The notes beneath the pieces are model-generated. The model searched no databases, was not told the origin of the DNA, and saw only the letters and a program-made list of their open reading frames with translations. The position numbers and the translations under genes are program-made. From CAYPHA01 sp964410215 (GTDB lineage: Bacteria > Calditrichota > Calditrichia > Calditrichales > CAYPHA01), in assembly GCA_964410215.1 (NCBI GenBank), contig CAYPHA010000079.1:1-19342 (forward strand): DNA of 19,342 bases, read 5' to 3'. Positions 1 to 7,140 of this stretch are shown piece after piece (within the stretch, counting starts at the first letter, position 1; each line of letters begins with the position of its first letter).

Positions 1-44
1 GTCTAACAGCTGACTGGCCTTTTTTATATTGTATTTTTTACTTT

Positions 45-632
45 TTATTTTGTATTAAATAACTCCCGCTCCACCAACTCAATTATTATATGCCCCACGG
101 TGATATGCGATTCCTGAATGTGCTGAACACTTTCGGAAGGTATGATAAGAGGAAGGTCACACAGTGCTTCGGCCTTGCCACCGGATCCGCCCAGTAAACC
201 GATAATAAAAAGCTTTTTTTCTTTAGCGATCCGGATCGCTTTTAATATATTCTCTGAATTGCCGCTTGTAGAGATGGCAATAAGAATGTCACCACTGTTT
301 CCCAATGCTTCCACCTGCCGGGCGAACACATTGGTGAAGCCGATGTCGTTGCCGCCGGCAGTAAGAATTGACGTGTCCGTATTCAATGCGATGGCGGGCA
401 GGCCGGGACGGTCAATATCATGACTCAGCCGCACTACGAGTTCAGCCGCCAGATGCTGGGAGTCGGCGGCACTGCCGCCATTACCGCATAGTAGTACCTT
501 CTTACCGGCAGATAAAGCGCTGGCGAGCTGTGATGCTGCCTTTTCGATGGCATCGACACACCGTTCGAGAACCCGTTCCTTGGTTTTGATACTCTCCTGA
601 AGATGATTCCTGATATGCTGAGATGTATTCAT
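45..632 (-). CDS. gmhA: Phosphoheptose isomerase (D-sedoheptulose 7-phosphate isomerase)
   Basis: Cytoplasmic SIS-fold enzyme of 195 aa, the usual length for GmhA. The family converts sedoheptulose 7-phosphate to D-glycero-D-manno-heptose 7-phosphate, the first step towards ADP- or GDP-heptose for lipopolysaccharide or other surface glycans. The sequence shows the phosphate-binding loop GNGGSAADSQHLAAE (about residues 50-64) and a second loop STSGNSEN (121-128). The C-terminal motif VQHIQESHITVGH (169-181) carries the Gln173 and His181 that, with His60 and Glu64, match the metal/active-site set of the family. The ATG at 632 lies 9 nt after the pcrB stop, so the two are probably co-transcribed; the Shine-Dalgarno is weak (AGAAG). 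The last codons (Asn-Thr-Lys) run into an AT-rich TACAAAA-like repeat, so the extreme C-terminus may be repeat-derived. Other SIS isomerases are possible but fit the motifs less well. Confidence 0.93.
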   Translation of the reverse strand: MNTSQHIRNHLQESIKTKERVLERCVDAIEKAASQLASALSAGKKVLLCGNGGSAADSQHLAAELVVRLSHDIDRPGLPAIALNTDTSILTAGGNDIGFTNVFARQVEALGNSGDILIAISTSGNSENILKAIRIAKEKKLFIIGLLGGSGGKAEALCDLPLIIPSESVQHIQESHITVGHIIIELVERELFNTK

Positions 633-641
633 AGATGACTT

Positions 642-1388
642 CTATTGATGAATGGCTGCCACAAACGCTTCCATCAAACCCGGATCTTTCTGCGTTTCAA
701 GAATATTTCCGGTTACGATGAAGGAGGCGCCGGCTTCCACTTTCCTGGCCGCGTCTTCAGGGGTCCGGATACCGCCGCCGACAATGAGCGGGGTCCGGAC
801 TGCCCGGCTAACGTAGGCGATCATTTCATCGGGAACCGATTGGTCGGCGCCGCTGCCACCTTCGAGATAAATGAGCTTGAAACCCATGTAACTGGCGGCG
901 AGGGCATGCGCCATGGCAATTTCCGGCTTATGACGGGGAAGTGGCGTCGTACCGCTCATGAATTCAGCCGCCGTTGTGCGTCCCGACTCTACCAGCAGAT
1001 AGGCCGTTGAGATGGGTTCCAGTTGCAACCGATGAATAATGGGTGCGGCTAAAACCTGTGTACCGATAATGTGATCGGCATTCCGGCCGCTGAGCAGCGA
1101 AAGAAAAAGAAGAGCATCGGCCTGGGCCGACACTTGCTGAATACCGCCGGGGAATAATATCAGCGGAACCTCCCCGCTGTGTGATTTCAGGGTTTTCAGG
1201 AAAGCGTCATAATCCGCCGTCAATAAGAGACTTCCTCCCACCAGGAACGCATCAACCCCAAGGCCCTTTGCGCATTCAACGAAACCCGGTAATTTTTCCA
1301 GCGACATTTTATCCGGATCAATCAGAATAAAATAGCCGGCTTTTTTCTGTTGCTTCAGTTTCATTAAGTAATCAAAAACAGCTGCCAT
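642..1388 (-). CDS. pcrB: Geranylgeranylglyceryl phosphate synthase family (PcrB/GGGPS), group II-like
   Basis: TIM-barrel prenyltransferase of 248 aa. Family members join sn-glycerol 1-phosphate to a polyprenyl diphosphate through an ether bond, the committed step of archaeal-type lipids. Bacterial members either use heptaprenyl diphosphate (Bacillus PcrB) or resemble the archaeal enzyme (FCB lineages). Visible motifs are ILIDPDK near the N-terminus, LLFPGG in the middle, YLEGGSGA, and VGGGIRTPEDA followed by the VTGN phosphate-binding end. The length (about 250 aa) and LEGGSGA motif resemble the group II enzymes rather than the shorter Bacillus type; that is my judgement, not a computed result. 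ATG 1388 is chosen; an in-frame TTG at 1400 would add four codons, and neither has a clear Shine-Dalgarno. It sits between wbqC and gmhA in a probable envelope operon. Prenyl chain length cannot be read from the sequence. Confidence 0.9.
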   Translation of the reverse strand: MAAVFDYLMKLKQQKKAGYFILIDPDKMSLEKLPGFVECAKGLGVDAFLVGGSLLLTADYDAFLKTLKSHSGEVPLILFPGGIQQVSAQADALLFLSLLSGRNADHIIGTQVLAAPIIHRLQLEPISTAYLLVESGRTTAAEFMSGTTPLPRHKPEIAMAHALAASYMGFKLIYLEGGSGADQSVPDEMIAYVSRAVRTPLIVGGGIRTPEDAARKVEAGASFIVTGNILETQKDPGLMEAFVAAIHQ

Positions 1389-1462
1389 ATCCGCATTCAA
1401 ATTTATGATGATAAGTCATGTTAAAATACAAAATTAACACATGCAATTTTTAAAAGCAAGAA

Positions 1463-2143
1463 TCACATATACTGCCGGATCAGATAACCGGCCTCGGGGC
1501 CGAACTGCATCAGGAAATGCAGAATACTCAGATCTTTGTACGCCTGCAGAATATGATAGTCTGGAAATGGATCAAAATAACCATAGCTGATTCGACGCTG
1601 CTTCAATTCCGTTTTGGTCAGCCAACGGTTGATGAATACGTCTTGTTTCGTGAGGTAGCGGTCCGCTTCCAGATTCCGGTACCATAAATCAATAAAATCG
1701 TGGACATTTTTAAAACTGTTTACGCTGGAAGCCCGGTGTATTTTCATGTCAAAATGCAACCAGGACAACAGAGCTGCAAGGAACGATATGAGTATGTCCG
1801 ATAGATTATCCGTATCCGTCACATACCGTTCTTCCAGAAGCGGCAGGTAGTAGTAACCATAGGGAAAGTGATGAAAAGTATGCGAAAGCGTCTTGAGATG
1901 ACGCTTCCGCCAGTTGTTATGGTCATCGACGGTTTTCATACAGATGGGTTGTTTCAATGGATGGTGTGAAACCGGGATGCGCAGGCGCTCATCAGGTCCA
2001 TTCAGGGGCGCTGATGTGGAAAGCGGACTTTTCTTCGTGTATTGCAGATGATCCGTAAAAATGATATGGTCGCACTGAGCCAAATCCCAGAAGCGGGACA
2101 GAGAAGGGAGATACTCCGGGCGGAAGGTTGAAAAAGTCGTCAT
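1463..2143 (-). CDS. WbqC-like family protein
   Basis: A 226-aa soluble protein of the WbqC-like family. The N-terminus reads PEYLPSLSRFWDLAQCDHII followed by TDHLQYTKKS, the family pattern (P-x-x-F/Y-P x2-Y/F-x-K/D x2-x-D, then D-x-x-Q-Y-x-K-x-S). It continues with RIPVS, then NNWRKRHLKTLSHTFHHFPYG (a W-x-K-H-type segment before an aromatic patch). Family members are found in polysaccharide and O-antigen loci, but no reaction is firmly established, so I assign none. ATG 2143 is preceded by CAGGA at a 5-nt spacing. It is probably the first gene of wbqC-pcrB-gmhA, with a promoter candidate about 40 bp upstream. The family level is fairly sure; the function is unknown. Confidence 0.8.
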   Translation of the reverse strand: MTTFSTFRPEYLPSLSRFWDLAQCDHIIFTDHLQYTKKSPLSTSAPLNGPDERLRIPVSHHPLKQPICMKTVDDHNNWRKRHLKTLSHTFHHFPYGYYYLPLLEERYVTDTDNLSDILISFLAALLSWLHFDMKIHRASSVNSFKNVHDFIDLWYRNLEADRYLTKQDVFINRWLTKTELKQRRISYGYFDPFPDYHILQAYKDLSILHFLMQFGPEAGYLIRQYM

Positions 2144-2182
2144 ATAGTCCTGAGTATAGGGTAATCAGATTGTGAAATAAGA

Positions 2183-2210
2183 ATTATAAAATAAAAAATA
2201 CAAAATACAA
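2183..2210 (-). promoter_or_regulatory. Candidate sigma70-type promoter for wbqC-pcrB-gmhA
   Basis: On the minus strand a perfect TATAAT (2183-2188) lies 16 bp from TTGTAT (2205-2210). The start would be near 2176, giving a 5' UTR of about 33 nt before the wbqC ATG. The -35 hexamer falls inside a tandem TTTTGTA heptamer run, so a change in repeat number would change what precedes the -10. The region is very AT-rich, so chance matches are easy. Confidence 0.35.
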
Positions 2211-2225
2211 AATACAAAATGCAAA
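2188..2225. repeat. Tandem heptamer TACAAAA (degenerate)
   Basis: ATACAAA-type 7-bp units follow one another directly, the last with a G for T change. Shorter runs of the same word appear at about 1424-1435 and 15972-15987, and in reverse complement at 24-57. Each lies in a spacer or at the very end of a gene. Confidence 0.7.
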
Positions 2226-2330
2226 ATTTCAAAAAGTCGGATGGACGGTGTGTGGCAGGTCCTTCAATCAGAGACGCATTGTATTTAGCGATACATATCG
2301 ACAGGCTGGTGGGGAGGGTTAGAAACTGAA

Positions 2331-2360
2331 AAACCCGCCGGCATGGTTGCCGACGGGTTC
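2331..2360 (-). terminator. Rho-independent terminator of the 2391-2777 gene
   Basis: On the minus strand AACCCGTCGGCA pairs with TGCCGGCGGGTT around a 4-nt loop: 12 pairs including one U-G wobble (arms 2348-2359 and 2332-2343). A T-tract (GGGTTTTTC) follows at once. It starts about 30 bp beyond the stop codon at 2391 and is the only canonical intrinsic terminator I found in the window. Confidence 0.88.
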
Positions 2361-2390
2361 GAGGTGTATTGTTATGCGATAGGGGCCGGA

Positions 2391-2777
2391 TTATTGTGCT
2401 GACAAATATTTGTCGAGCTTTTCATTGAAAACGGCATTAAAATCTTCACCACTTCGAATGTCTAGAAGTTGAATAGCCTTTTTACTATCCATCCTGTAGA
2501 TGGTCAGCAGGGCCAGTTCGCGAACTTCTTTATCCTGATTGAAAAGGTAGAGTTCCAGAACATTCGACATGGCATTGTTTACATTGACTTTATCACCATA
2601 TTTGATAACGAGGCGCATGGCGGATTGCTGTAAACCAAGATTGTCTGTTTTCAAAGCCTTTTCCAGGTTGGCGCTGAAATCATTCCAGTTTGTATCAGCC
2701 TGGGCCGGCTGTAGCGAAAATGTCAGAACGAAGAAAACAGCCAGTGTTAAAGCTATTTTAAAAGTATGCTGCCTCAT
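2391..2777 (-). CDS. Small exported HEAT-like protein of unknown function
   Basis: 128 aa starting at MRQHTF. Residues 1-27 form a Sec signal peptide: basic start, hydrophobic core ALTLAVFFVLTF, cleavage likely after AQA. The mature part is about 100 aa and helical. A LQQSAMRLVIKYGDK segment and a KEVRELALLTIYRMDSKKAIQLL segment look like helical pairs of HEAT/Armadillo repeats, which usually bind proteins. I recall similar small secreted proteins, often multi-copy, in FCB-type genomes; that is recollection, not a search. The start at 2777 is set by a strong AGGAGG Shine-Dalgarno and by the signal peptide; an upstream in-frame ATG at 2852 would add 25 unlikely residues. It has its own terminator and probably its own promoter. 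Confidence 0.75.
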   Translation of the reverse strand: MRQHTFKIALTLAVFFVLTFSLQPAQADTNWNDFSANLEKALKTDNLGLQQSAMRLVIKYGDKVNVNNAMSNVLELYLFNQDKEVRELALLTIYRMDSKKAIQLLDIRSGEDFNAVFNEKLDKYLSAQ

Positions 2778-2779
2778 GG

Positions 2780-2836
2780 AGACCTCCTGTTTGGTAATCA
2801 GTTTTAATTTAAACTTAATTATATTTACGGAGGTCT
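2780..2836 (-). promoter_or_regulatory. Inverted repeat including the Shine-Dalgarno of the exported protein gene
   Basis: AGACCTCC (minus, 2836-2829) is a perfect complement of GGAGGTCT (2787-2780), which contains the gene's Shine-Dalgarno. The arms are 41 nt apart across AT-rich DNA. If both are transcribed, the hairpin would hide the ribosome site. A TATAAT at 2818-2823 lies between them; if that is the -10, the distal arm is not in the mRNA and the pair could instead be a DNA operator. Confidence 0.45.
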
Positions 2837-2860
2837 TTTCGGAAGGTTGCAAAAAAATTG

Positions 2861-2888
2861 AATTCAGAATTCAAAGTTCAGAACTCAG
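2861..2888. repeat. Tandem heptamer AACTCAG family, left flank of the 108-bp element
   Basis: Four consecutive 7-mers, AATTCAG, AATTCAA, AGTTCAG and AACTCAG. The complementary-type words CTGAGGT CTGAGGT follow the 108-bp element at 3074-3087. Equivalent flanks border the other copies (6991-6998; 17065-17073 with 17188-17208). Confidence 0.7.
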
Positions 2889-2889
2889 G

Positions 2890-2955
2890 GAGTCATCTCC
2901 TGGGATCTTTGTATATAGGGACATGGATTAGGATAAAAGATTAAAGAGTAAAAAA
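2890..2955 (+). repeat. Repeat element H, copy 1
   Basis: About 65 bp with the core CCTGGGATCTTTGTA, then a T/GGGGACATGG-like segment, TAGGATAA and ATTAAAGA. It matches the reverse complement of about 6922-6985. Both copies lie next to a copy of the 108-bp element. It holds no ORF. Confidence 0.7.
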
Positions 2956-2963
2956 AATACACG

Positions 2964-3071
2964 TGTCATCCCGGACGAAGCGAACGGAGTGAGCGAAGAT
3001 CCGGGATCTCGTTCTCTAATGATGAGATCCCGGGTCTGCATTCGCTTGCGCTCATTCCGCCCGGGATGACA
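2964..3071 (-). repeat. 108-bp palindromic element, copy 1 (3' of cimA)
   Basis: Begins TGTCATCCCGG and ends CCGGGATGACA; inner arms GATCCGGGATC and GATCCCGGGTC. The whole unit can fold into one long hairpin. It lies 25 bp beyond the cimA stop codon. Copies 2 (7003-7110) and 3 (17078-17185) are also exactly 108 bp and nearly identical in the arms, while the central loop differs. Together with the heptamers and element H it fills the 319-bp spacer 2778-3096, which otherwise holds only the upstream region of the exported protein gene. Confidence 0.9.
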
Positions 3072-3096
3072 GCCTGAGGTCTGAGGTCTGGATTCT

Positions 3097-4698
3097 TTAT
3101 GGTGCCGCGTGTTCCAGGGCCTTGGTGGCGTGTATTTTATGAATTTTGTAATTCAGACTGTCCGAAAGGGCCTGCAGGCTCGCTTCGATGATGTCATGGG
3201 AAACACCGACAGTTGACCAGGTATTTTCACCGTCTCCGGATTCAACCAGCACGCGGACTTTTGCAGCCGTTCCGTCACTTTCACCAAGTACACGAACTTT
3301 ATAATCCACGAGATGCATTTGGCGGATTTCCGGATAGAAGCGGCGGATCGCTTTGCGCAGGGCTTTGTCCAGCGCGTTTACGGGACCGTGGCCGTCAGAT
3401 GCGGTGTGCTCTGTTTCATCACCGACTTTAACCTTCAGAACAGCCTCGGCGTATTCCTGGCCGCGTTCATCGAAAATGACATTCGCTTTGGCATAGGTAA
3501 CTTCGAAAAAGGGCGAATAGACACCCAGTTCGCTTAGCAACAGCAGTTCAAACGAGGCTTCCGCGCCGTCAAACTGAAAACCGGAATACTCGAGTGATTT
3601 GATGTTCTTGACAAACTTTTTGCTGAACTCCCGGTTGTCTGGCAGCGTGATACCCAGTTCCTTTGCCTTGTAACGGATATTGCTCTGTCCGGACAGATCC
3701 GAAACCAGCACATGTTGTTTATTGCCGACCAATGAAGGTTCAATATGTTCGTACATACGACTATCTTTGAGAACCGAGCTGACGTGGATACCGCCTTTAT
3801 GCGTGAAAGCTGATTTGCCCACATAAGCGGCCCGTGTATTGGGCACAAGGTTCATGATTTCATATACGAATAAGGACAGGTGGGTCATGTGACTCAACTC
3901 GATATCTGCCCTTGCCCGTTTACCGAGTTTGAGAAAGATGTTGGGAATGATACTGCACAGATTGGCATTGCCGCAGCGTTCCCCGACGCCATTAATGGTG
4001 CCCTGCACGTGCGTGGCGCCGTTTTCAACGGCGACAATGGTATTAGCCACAGCCATTTCGCTGTCATTGTGTGCATGAATACCCAATGGCATGTCAAAGT
4101 GATTTTTAACATCGTTGAAAATTGCAGTCACCTCGTCCGGCATGGAGCCCCCATTGGTATCACACAAAACCAGTACGTCCGCTCCGCCTTCTTTCGCAGC
4201 CTTCAGCATCGTCATGGCAAATTCGCGATCATCTTTATATCCGTCAAAAAAGTGTTCGGCATCGAAAATAACCCGTCGTCCGTTTTCACGGAGGTGGCGT
4301 ACGGAATTGTAAATAAGGTCTTCGTTTTCCGCATCGCTGAGGCCAAGGCTGTGTTCAGAATGCAGACGCCAGGTCTTTCCGAAGAGGGAAATAACGGGTG
4401 TTTCGCTCTGAAGCAGCTTCTGGATATTCTGATCTTCAACGACTTTATCCGGATAACGGGCCGTAGATCCGAAAGCGCAGATTTTAGCGTGTTTCAGATT
4501 AAGTTTTCTGACCTTCTGAAAATACTCTTCGTCCTTGGGATTGCTTCCGGGCCATCCCCCCTCGATAATATCGATACCGAATTCATCCAGTTTTTCGGTG
4601 ATCAGCAGTTTGTCATGTATCGACAGGTTTACGGCTTCTCCCTGGGTACCGTCCCGGAGCGTCGTGTCGAAGAGTTCAATAATTTGTTTGTCAGACAT
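3097..4698 (-). CDS. cimA: (R)-citramalate synthase
   Basis: 533-aa member of the LeuA/CimA (DRE-TIM metallolyase) family. It condenses pyruvate with acetyl-CoA to citramalate, which LeuCD and LeuB can turn into 2-oxobutanoate for isoleucine. Residues 11-17 are the DTTLRDG signature, His208 and His210 in IHAHND are metal ligands, and NGVGERCGN (236-244) follows. A C-terminal regulatory domain (about 390-525) is present. IIEGGWPGSNPKDEEYF and FFDGYKDD are typical of the CimA branch rather than LeuA, and a separate LeuA is encoded nearby. MSDKQ at 4698 is preferred because an upstream ATG at 4707 sits almost on the GAGGGG Shine-Dalgarno; the choice changes three residues. It is the last gene of the leu block, 18 nt after leuD. 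Confidence 0.93.
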   Translation of the reverse strand: MSDKQIIELFDTTLRDGTQGEAVNLSIHDKLLITEKLDEFGIDIIEGGWPGSNPKDEEYFQKVRKLNLKHAKICAFGSTARYPDKVVEDQNIQKLLQSETPVISLFGKTWRLHSEHSLGLSDAENEDLIYNSVRHLRENGRRVIFDAEHFFDGYKDDREFAMTMLKAAKEGGADVLVLCDTNGGSMPDEVTAIFNDVKNHFDMPLGIHAHNDSEMAVANTIVAVENGATHVQGTINGVGERCGNANLCSIIPNIFLKLGKRARADIELSHMTHLSLFVYEIMNLVPNTRAAYVGKSAFTHKGGIHVSSVLKDSRMYEHIEPSLVGNKQHVLVSDLSGQSNIRYKAKELGITLPDNREFSKKFVKNIKSLEYSGFQFDGAEASFELLLLSELGVYSPFFEVTYAKANVIFDERGQEYAEAVLKVKVGDETEHTASDGHGPVNALDKALRKAIRRFYPEIRQMHLVDYKVRVLGESDGTAAKVRVLVESGDGENTWSTVGVSHDIIEASLQALSDSLNYKIHKIHATKALEHAAP

Positions 4699-4716
4699 AG
4701 TAAACATTCCCCTCGT

Positions 4717-5280
4717 TTAGGATGAAATCATCCCGGATTTCCGGGCATAATCAAAAAGACCGCCGGCTTCAATGATCGGCAATACATCGCCAAGCGGCTT
4801 TAAAGCATATTCTTTGCCCGAATCCAGAGATTTTATCGTATTTTTCTCGAGATTCACTTCGATGTTTTCACCGGTTTTAAAAGCAGTGTTCAGGGTTTCC
4901 TGTGATTCCACGGGTACCACGAAACCACCATCGACGGAATTACGGTAGAAAATGCGCGCATAGGATTCGGCTATAATCACTTTGACACCGGCCACCTGCA
5001 GGGCAAACGGTGCGTGCTCACGTGACGATCCGCAGCCGAAATTAGAACCACCGATAATGATGGAAAATTCAGAAAGATGGTTTTCACCATCGATAAAAGG
5101 AATATGACCCTGAGGCAGACCGGCTTCAGCTATCGGTACACCTGAAAGGGCGAAGTGGCCGTATTTCTTTGATTCTTCCGGATCGGTCAGGCTGTAAACG
5201 AGGTGTTCCGCCGGGATGATCTGATCCGTATCGATGTTGTTGCCCAGTACGAAGGCTTTTCCGGTAATGATTGTATTCAT
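4717..5280 (-). CDS. leuD: 3-isopropylmalate dehydratase small subunit
   Basis: 187-aa swivelling domain of isopropylmalate isomerase. With LeuC it isomerises 2- to 3-isopropylmalate, and probably citramalate to methylmalate here because cimA is adjacent. It shows NNIDTDQIIPAEHL (14-27) and the active-site segment GGSNFGCGSSREHAP (77-91), which supplies the catalytic Ser and the Arg that binds substrate. It is shorter than the E. coli subunit (about 200 aa) and closer to the compact form found with LeuC of about 430 aa. The ATG at 5280 has AGGA eight nt upstream. leuC lies upstream across a 285-bp repeat-filled spacer, so it is coordinated with leuC but not translationally coupled to it. Confidence 0.94.
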   Translation of the reverse strand: MNTIITGKAFVLGNNIDTDQIIPAEHLVYSLTDPEESKKYGHFALSGVPIAEAGLPQGHIPFIDGENHLSEFSIIIGGSNFGCGSSREHAPFALQVAGVKVIIAESYARIFYRNSVDGGFVVPVESQETLNTAFKTGENIEVNLEKNTIKSLDSGKEYALKPLGDVLPIIEAGGLFDYARKSGMISS

Positions 5281-5373
5281 TCTTTTTTCCTATAATTATA
5301 TTACCGCTTCGCGGTTAATAAGACTTGTCTTTAACTCGTTAGATTCTTTTATTATATGTCACTTTGCTTCTGT

Positions 5374-5527
5374 TTTAATCTTTAATCTTTAATCTTGAGT
5401 CACCTCCGAAAAGCACAACGGTGTCATGCTGAATTTATTTCAGCATCTCTAAGTTCAATAAAAACAGTGGATCCCGAAACAAGTTCGGGATGACAATTCC
5501 GTAATTAGCACTTATCGGAGTGGACTC
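5374..5527. repeat. Nested palindromic element F between leuC and leuD, with TTTAATC heptamers
   Basis: Outer imperfect arms GAGTCACCTCCGA (5397-5409) and TCGGAGTGGACTC (5515-5527) match at 11 of 13. Inside them is TGTCATGCTGAA...GGGATGACA (5422-5495), made of two hairpins: ATGCTGAA/TTCAGCAT and ATCCCGAA/TTCGGGAT. The TGTCAT...ATGACA ends equal those of the 108-bp element. Three exact TTTAATC heptamers (5374-5394) lie just outside, with a related run at about 5528-5540. No ORF is supported here. Confidence 0.75.
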
Positions 5528-5565
5528 AATCTTTAATCTTTTAACTTTTATCTCAATCCCGTCTT

Positions 5566-6861
5566 CTATAGAAATTCTCTTGGATCGGTGATTTTTCCGG
5601 TGACGGCACTGGCCGCGACGGAATAGGGTGACGCCAGGTAGACTTCCGATTTTTTGCTGCCCATCCGGCCCGGAAAATTACGGTTCGTTGTCGAAATAAC
5701 CACATCCTTATCCACAGCGCGACCGATCGTATCAGCTGGCCCGCCGAGGCAGGCGGCACAGGACGATTGTGCAATCACGCAACCGGCTTTTTCAAATATT
5801 TCCTTCAGGGATATACCTTTATAGGTTTCTGTTTCCAGCATTTTTCCTACGCTGGTGCTGGCTGGTACACAGAAAGTCGGCACTTTGACTTTCTGGTTGA
5901 TCAGAATCTCGGCTGCATACTGGAAATCGGATAGTTTGCCGCCCGTACAGGAGCCGATATAACATTTGGTTAGCTCGGTTCCTTCCACATTCCGGACCGT
6001 ATCCAGATTGTCCGGGCTATGCGGCCTGGCGACCAGCGGTTCAATCTTTTCAACATTGTAGTGATATGTACTGTGATATTTGGCATCCGGATCGCTGTTA
6101 AAAATTTCGTAAGGCGTATCGGTTTTGTCTTTGAGGTACGCCGCTGTTATTTCGTCAGCCGCAATAATACCGTTCATAGCGCCACCCTCGATGGCCATGT
6201 TGGTCAAGGTCATCCGTTCCTGCATATCCAGGCTGTAAACAGCCGATCCGTCGAATTCCAGGGCCCTGTACGTACCACCGTCGGTCGTTATGTCGCCGAG
6301 CACCTGCAGGATCAGATCCTTGGCCGTCAGGTATGCGGGCATTTTTCCGTCGAAAGTAAATTTGATTGATTCGGGAACCTTCTCCCAGATCTTTCCGGTT
6401 CCAAGGATAAAGGCCGCATCCGTATTGCCCACACCGGTTGAAAAGAGTCCGAAAGCACCGGACGTACAGGTGTGGGAATCGGTACCGATCAAAACCGTTC
6501 CCGGTATGTTATATCCTTCTTCCGCCAGGGCGACATGGCAAACACCCTTGTAACGCTCCGTTCCGACGTCATAATAATTAGGCAGATCGTACTCTTCGGC
6601 AAATTGCCGCAGAATATCCACATTGCGATTGGCATGAATGTTCGTTGTAAAAATATAGTGATCAGGGAAAATAACCAGCTTGTTTTTATCCCATATTTTG
6701 GCGTCTTTGCCGAATTCCCGTTTCCAGATACCGACGGTGGGCGGACCGCACACATCGTGGGTCATTAATGTATCGACGTTAAGCCAGACATTTTCGCCGG
6801 GAACAACCGATTTCTTGCCGGCCGATTTGGCGAAAATCTTTTCCGTTATTGTCATTGCCAT
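5566..6861 (-). CDS. leuC: 3-isopropylmalate dehydratase large subunit
   Basis: 431-aa aconitase-family subunit carrying the [4Fe-4S] cluster. The cluster ligands are Cys305 in YIGSCTGG and Cys368 and Cys371 in SSCAACLGG. LIGTDSHTCTSGAFG (124-138) and the GRMGSKKSEVYLASP end (398-412) are typical. The length fits the shorter LeuC type (about 420-430 aa) rather than the 466-aa enterobacterial form. ATG 6861 has AAGGA seven nt upstream. It works with LeuD in leucine synthesis and, by context, on citramalate from CimA. Homoaconitase is a related alternative, but the leu/ilv neighbourhood makes it unlikely. Confidence 0.94.
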   Translation of the reverse strand: MAMTITEKIFAKSAGKKSVVPGENVWLNVDTLMTHDVCGPPTVGIWKREFGKDAKIWDKNKLVIFPDHYIFTTNIHANRNVDILRQFAEEYDLPNYYDVGTERYKGVCHVALAEEGYNIPGTVLIGTDSHTCTSGAFGLFSTGVGNTDAAFILGTGKIWEKVPESIKFTFDGKMPAYLTAKDLILQVLGDITTDGGTYRALEFDGSAVYSLDMQERMTLTNMAIEGGAMNGIIAADEITAAYLKDKTDTPYEIFNSDPDAKYHSTYHYNVEKIEPLVARPHSPDNLDTVRNVEGTELTKCYIGSCTGGKLSDFQYAAEILINQKVKVPTFCVPASTSVGKMLETETYKGISLKEIFEKAGCVIAQSSCAACLGGPADTIGRAVDKDVVISTTNRNFPGRMGSKKSEVYLASPYSVAASAVTGKITDPREFL

Positions 6862-6878
6862 AGAAGGTTCCTTGAATT

Positions 6879-6910
6879 AGTCTTTGGTCTTTAGTCTTTA
6901 GTTTTTAGTC
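6879..6910. repeat. Tandem heptamer AGTCTTT
   Basis: Four contiguous 7-bp units (AGTCTTT, GGTCTTT, AGTCTTT, AGTTTTT) and a partial fifth, starting about 17 bp upstream of the leuC start codon, just beyond the ribosome site. Confidence 0.7.
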
Positions 6911-6921
6911 ATTTGCCTGTC

Positions 6922-6985
6922 ATTTTTCTTTAATTTGTTATCCTATTTCACGTCCCCACGTACAAAGATCCCAGGGGATGTCGGA
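6922..6985 (-). repeat. Repeat element H, copy 2 (inverted)
   Basis: The reverse complement reads GACATCCCCTGGGATCTTTG, then TACGTGGGGACGTG, a TAGGATAAC segment and AATTAAAGA. It aligns along about 60 bp with 2890-2955 with scattered substitutions. It lies beside copy 2 of the 108-bp element, but its orientation relative to that element is opposite to the arrangement at copy 1. Confidence 0.7.
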
Positions 6986-7002
6986 AATCAGAACTCAGAA
7001 AA

Positions 7003-7110
7003 TGTCATCCCGGACGAAGCGAACGGAGTGAGCGAAGATCCGGGATCTTGTTATCCTATGATGAGATCCCGGGTCTCCATTCGCTGTCGCTCATTCCGCC
7101 CGGGATGACA
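7003..7110 (-). repeat. 108-bp palindromic element, copy 2 (3' of leuA)
   Basis: Same length and arms as copy 1. Most differences from it are in the central loop (about 7049-7060), with a few more near 7077 and 7086. It begins 30 bp past the leuA stop codon and lies within leuA-leuC mRNA if the genes are co-transcribed. AACTCAG-type heptamers flank it. Confidence 0.9.
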
Positions 7111-7140
7111 ATCTGGGCTCTGAGTTCTTGATCTTGGCTT

